From Sphingosinicella xenopeptidilytica (GTDB lineage Bacteria; Pseudomonadota; Alphaproteobacteria; Sphingomonadales; Sphingomonadaceae), in the NCBI RefSeq assembly GCF_042676985.1, contig NZ_JBHTIK010000002.1, positions 1-64,000 on the forward strand: a stretch of DNA of 64,000 nucleotides, in the 5' to 3' direction. Position numbers and translations under genes: made by a program. Positions 62,218 through 64,000 of the stretch are shown one piece after another; position 1 is the stretch's first letter, and each line of letters begins with the position of its first letter. Below the pieces are notes generated by a model. That model was not told the DNA's origin. It made no database searches and saw only the letters and a program-made list of their open reading frames with translations.

Positions 62218-63129
62218 TTATTGCGCCGGCGCCTCCTGAAGCTTGCGATAGTGTTCGCGGTCGATCGCGCTGGCCTGAAGCGTGCTCCGGATGAGGCGGG
62301 TGAACGCGGGTAGGGGCACGGTGATGTGATCCTCGCCTTCAATCTTCAGAAAATCGAACTTCAAGCCTTTCGCGGCGAGGGGCGACAGGCGCGTGGCCAT
62401 GTCTTCGGATCCCTGCACCATGTCGGGCAATTCTGCCGCGCCGACGGCAAGGATCAGGCGACCGGACGGAGGCGCCTTTGCCAGCGTGGAAACGAACCGG
62501 GCCTCTTCCTCGCGGATATATTCGCGGTTCCACCAGATCGAGGAGCTGACGGCGGCATAGTTGGCGTATGCGTTCGGCCGAGTGAAATAGGCGTGCAGGA
62601 CCAGGAGCCCCCCCAGCGAATGGCCGAAGATCGATTGATTTCGTGGATTTGCCTTATAATTGCCGAGGACGAGCGGCTTCACGCGACTCTCGATGAAATC
62701 GAGAAACCGATCAGCACCGCCGGGCGCCTCCCAACCTTCGGTCGGCGCTTCTCGCTCCGGCGCGTTGGGCGTGAAATCGGGAACGCGGCGGTCCATGTAG
62801 AAATCGCGGTCGCCGGGATAGCCGATACCAACAATGATGGCCGGGAGCAGGCCGTTATGATCGGGCCGTCGTCCCATCATGATCGCCTGCGCCGAGAATT
62901 GTGGAAACCAGGCGTTGCCATCGAGAACGTAGATCACCGGCCAGCCCTCTGGCGGCGGCGCTTCGGTCGGGATGGAAATGAAGAGCCGGTAATCCTTCCC
63001 ATCTGGTGTCGTCAGTGAAAGTTCGCCGGCATTCCGCAGCGTGACCGGTGCAAGCGCCGGGGCATCCGCCGCCGCTGGCGTGGAGTACAGGCACAGCGTG
63101 AGAAGCGCGCATCGCAGAAGCGCTCGCAT
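62218..63129 (-). CDS. exported esterase of the IroE/Fes (PF00756) type
   Basis: A periplasmic alpha/beta hydrolase of 303 residues: signal MRALLRCALLTLCLYSTPAAA, then LFISIPTEAPPPEGWPVIYV and DGNAWFPQFSAQA, nucleophile Ser in IFGHSLGGLLVLHAY, and the late His in EDHITVPL. The IYVLDGNAWF and FGHSLGG blocks are those of IroE/BesA-like siderophore esterases, which cut enterobactin-type esters to release iron. It lies between two receptor genes on the same strand. An unrelated ester substrate is possible. The ORF extends upstream, but only this ATG gives a signal peptide. Confidence 0.82.
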   Translation of the reverse strand: MRALLRCALLTLCLYSTPAAADAPALAPVTLRNAGELSLTTPDGKDYRLFISIPTEAPPPEGWPVIYVLDGNAWFPQFSAQAIMMGRRPDHNGLLPAIIVGIGYPGDRDFYMDRRVPDFTPNAPEREAPTEGWEAPGGADRFLDFIESRVKPLVLGNYKANPRNQSIFGHSLGGLLVLHAYFTRPNAYANYAAVSSSIWWNREYIREEEARFVSTLAKAPPSGRLILAVGAAELPDMVQGSEDMATRLSPLAAKGLKFDFLKIEGEDHITVPLPAFTRLIRSTLQASAIDREHYRKLQEAPAQ

Positions 63130-63167
63130 CGTCTTGTCGTCCTTCCTTGATCGTAAATCGTGTATTG

Positions 63168-64000
63168 TCAGAACGCGTGCCGAACCTCGACGCCGACCGT
63201 TCGCGGGCGAAGCAGCGTGGTGCGCTCGAAACTGGATCTGTATGGTGAAAACGAAGCCTGAAACTGCTTGAAGGTCTGCCCTTTCGTATCGAGCAGGTTG
63301 TTCACGAACAGGCGCCAGCTCGTGGCGCCAATCGAGAGACGCGTGGATAGATTTGCCTGCCAATAGGCATCGAGTTTCCGGTAGCGCGGATTGTCTTCCG
63401 GTCCTTCGGGCATTGGTCGAACAGGGCCGAAATCGCTGTAGGATGCGCCCGTGTAGCTGACAGAGAAAGTCGCTCCAATCCTTGCCTTGTCGCTGATGTC
63501 TGTCGTGTGATCAACAAGAAGCGAGCCTGAAAAGCGGGGCACGAACGGGAGCTTTTCGTCTTTGAAGCCGATCCCGTCGATGCGCTCGTCGAGGCGGCCA
63601 TCGATATGGGATAAGCCGAACTGGACCGATGTTCCCTTTGCGGGAATGTCATCGATCTGAAGCTGCAGCTCGCCGCCCCTCACCGTCGCCGAGCCCGCGT
63701 TCCCCCTGAGGCCGAACAACGTTGGGGACTGGATCTGCGTCTGCATGTCCGACCAGTCGATATGGTAGACCGATGCTGTCAGATAGACATGACGCCCGAT
63801 GCCGAGCTTGGCGCCGAACTCGTAGCTGACGATGCTGTCCGAAAGATATTGCCGGTATCCTGCGGGCAGCGGAGATGAGGTGGTTTCCGCGTTGAACCCG
63901 CCCGGACGAAAACTGTCCGCAATCGTGACGTAGATCAGGCTGTCCGTGTCCAGCGTGTAAGAGGTGTTGAAACGGAATGCGGCGCCGTCCTCATTGTATC
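63168..64000 (-). CDS. TonB-dependent receptor, C-terminal part (runs off the window)
   Basis: The frame is open from the right edge of the window to the stop at 63168, about 277 codons. It reads as the last third of a TBDR barrel: DSLIYVTIADSFRPGGFNAE, YEFGAKLGIGRHVYLTASVYH, then a terminal VGVEVRHAF with the final Phe. The FRPGGFN block is typical of the sphingomonad carbon-substrate class. The start, plug and signal peptide lie beyond 64000. It ends 38 bases before the esterase start, so it heads that operon. Confidence 0.88.
   Translation of the reverse strand, partial: YNEDGAAFRFNTSYTLDTDSLIYVTIADSFRPGGFNAETTSSPLPAGYRQYLSDSIVSYEFGAKLGIGRHVYLTASVYHIDWSDMQTQIQSPTLFGLRGNAGSATVRGGELQLQIDDIPAKGTSVQFGLSHIDGRLDERIDGIGFKDEKLPFVPRFSGSLLVDHTTDISDKARIGATFSVSYTGASYSDFGPVRPMPEGPEDNPRYRKLDAYWQANLSTRLSIGATSWRLFVNNLLDTKGQTFKQFQASFSPYRSSFERTTLLRPRTVGVEVRHAF

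Noticed and set aside
1..64000. CRISPR array
   Set aside because: No regularly spaced repeats of 20-40 bases seen; the only repeats are the scars, the FAH copy and short integrase-linked units.

Overview
The window looks like accessory DNA of an alphaproteobacterium, most likely a sphingomonad. Coding is GC-rich, there are six TonB-dependent receptors (TBDRs), catabolic genes for aromatic or terpenoid-like acids dominate, and the mobile-element remnants (a DUF4102-type integrase, Ti-type TraC/TraD and a MobA/MobL-type relaxase) are of a kind common in that group. This placement rests on gene content, not on a marker gene. I see no rRNA, no complete tRNA and no CRISPR array.

Layout. Four related, same-orientation, attachment-like sequences (scars A ~488, B ~15844, C ~41061, D ~50034) cut the window into cargo blocks. 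Broken integrase genes lie just right of B (16155-17346) and of C (41269-41382). A ~94% identical 261-bp piece of a fumarylacetoacetate-hydrolase-family (FAH) gene sits just left of A and again, inside an intact gene, just left of D. The whole 49.5 kb between them is therefore flanked by direct repeats. I read this as tandem accretion of catabolic islands at one site, now largely fixed by integrase decay.

Block A-B (1.1-15.8 kb): an Oar-like TBDR, a membrane-anchored PAF-acetylhydrolase-like hydrolase, a small exported protein, a Tat-exported amidohydrolase, an MFS carrier, a family III CoA-transferase and an enoyl-CoA hydratase run as one + strand operon. A MocR regulator diverges from a catalytically complete degradative HMG-CoA reductase, followed by a PaiB-like flavoprotein and PepSY and IS110 remnants. 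Block B-C (15.8-41.1 kb): dead integrase and conjugation genes, then a peripheral and lower aromatic-type pathway with MDR oxidoreductase, PhyH oxygenase, amidohydrolase, TBDR, two SDRs, two NTF2-like proteins, VOC dioxygenase-like protein, EthD protein, two FAH hydrolases, FAD monooxygenase, acetoacetyl-CoA synthetase, TetR, molybdopterin oxidoreductase and a Rieske oxygenase. Block C-D (41.1-50.0 kb): CoA-transferase A/B, thiolase, TBDR and cupin, divergent from Rieske oxygenase, TetR, FAH and a truncated acyl-CoA synthetase.

Right of D (50.1-64 kb): a MalT/LuxR-type regulator, then a hydantoinase-A / DUF917 / PPOX-flavoprotein / TBDR / NCS1-permease operon that looks like uptake and ring opening of a small N-heterocycle. 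It ends at a strong terminator. Beyond it, on the - strand, a siderophore-type TBDR, a periplasmic esterase and a TBDR running off the window suggest ferric-siderophore use. A conserved operator-like motif recurs at several promoters of blocks B-C and C-D, suggesting that they share TetR-type control.
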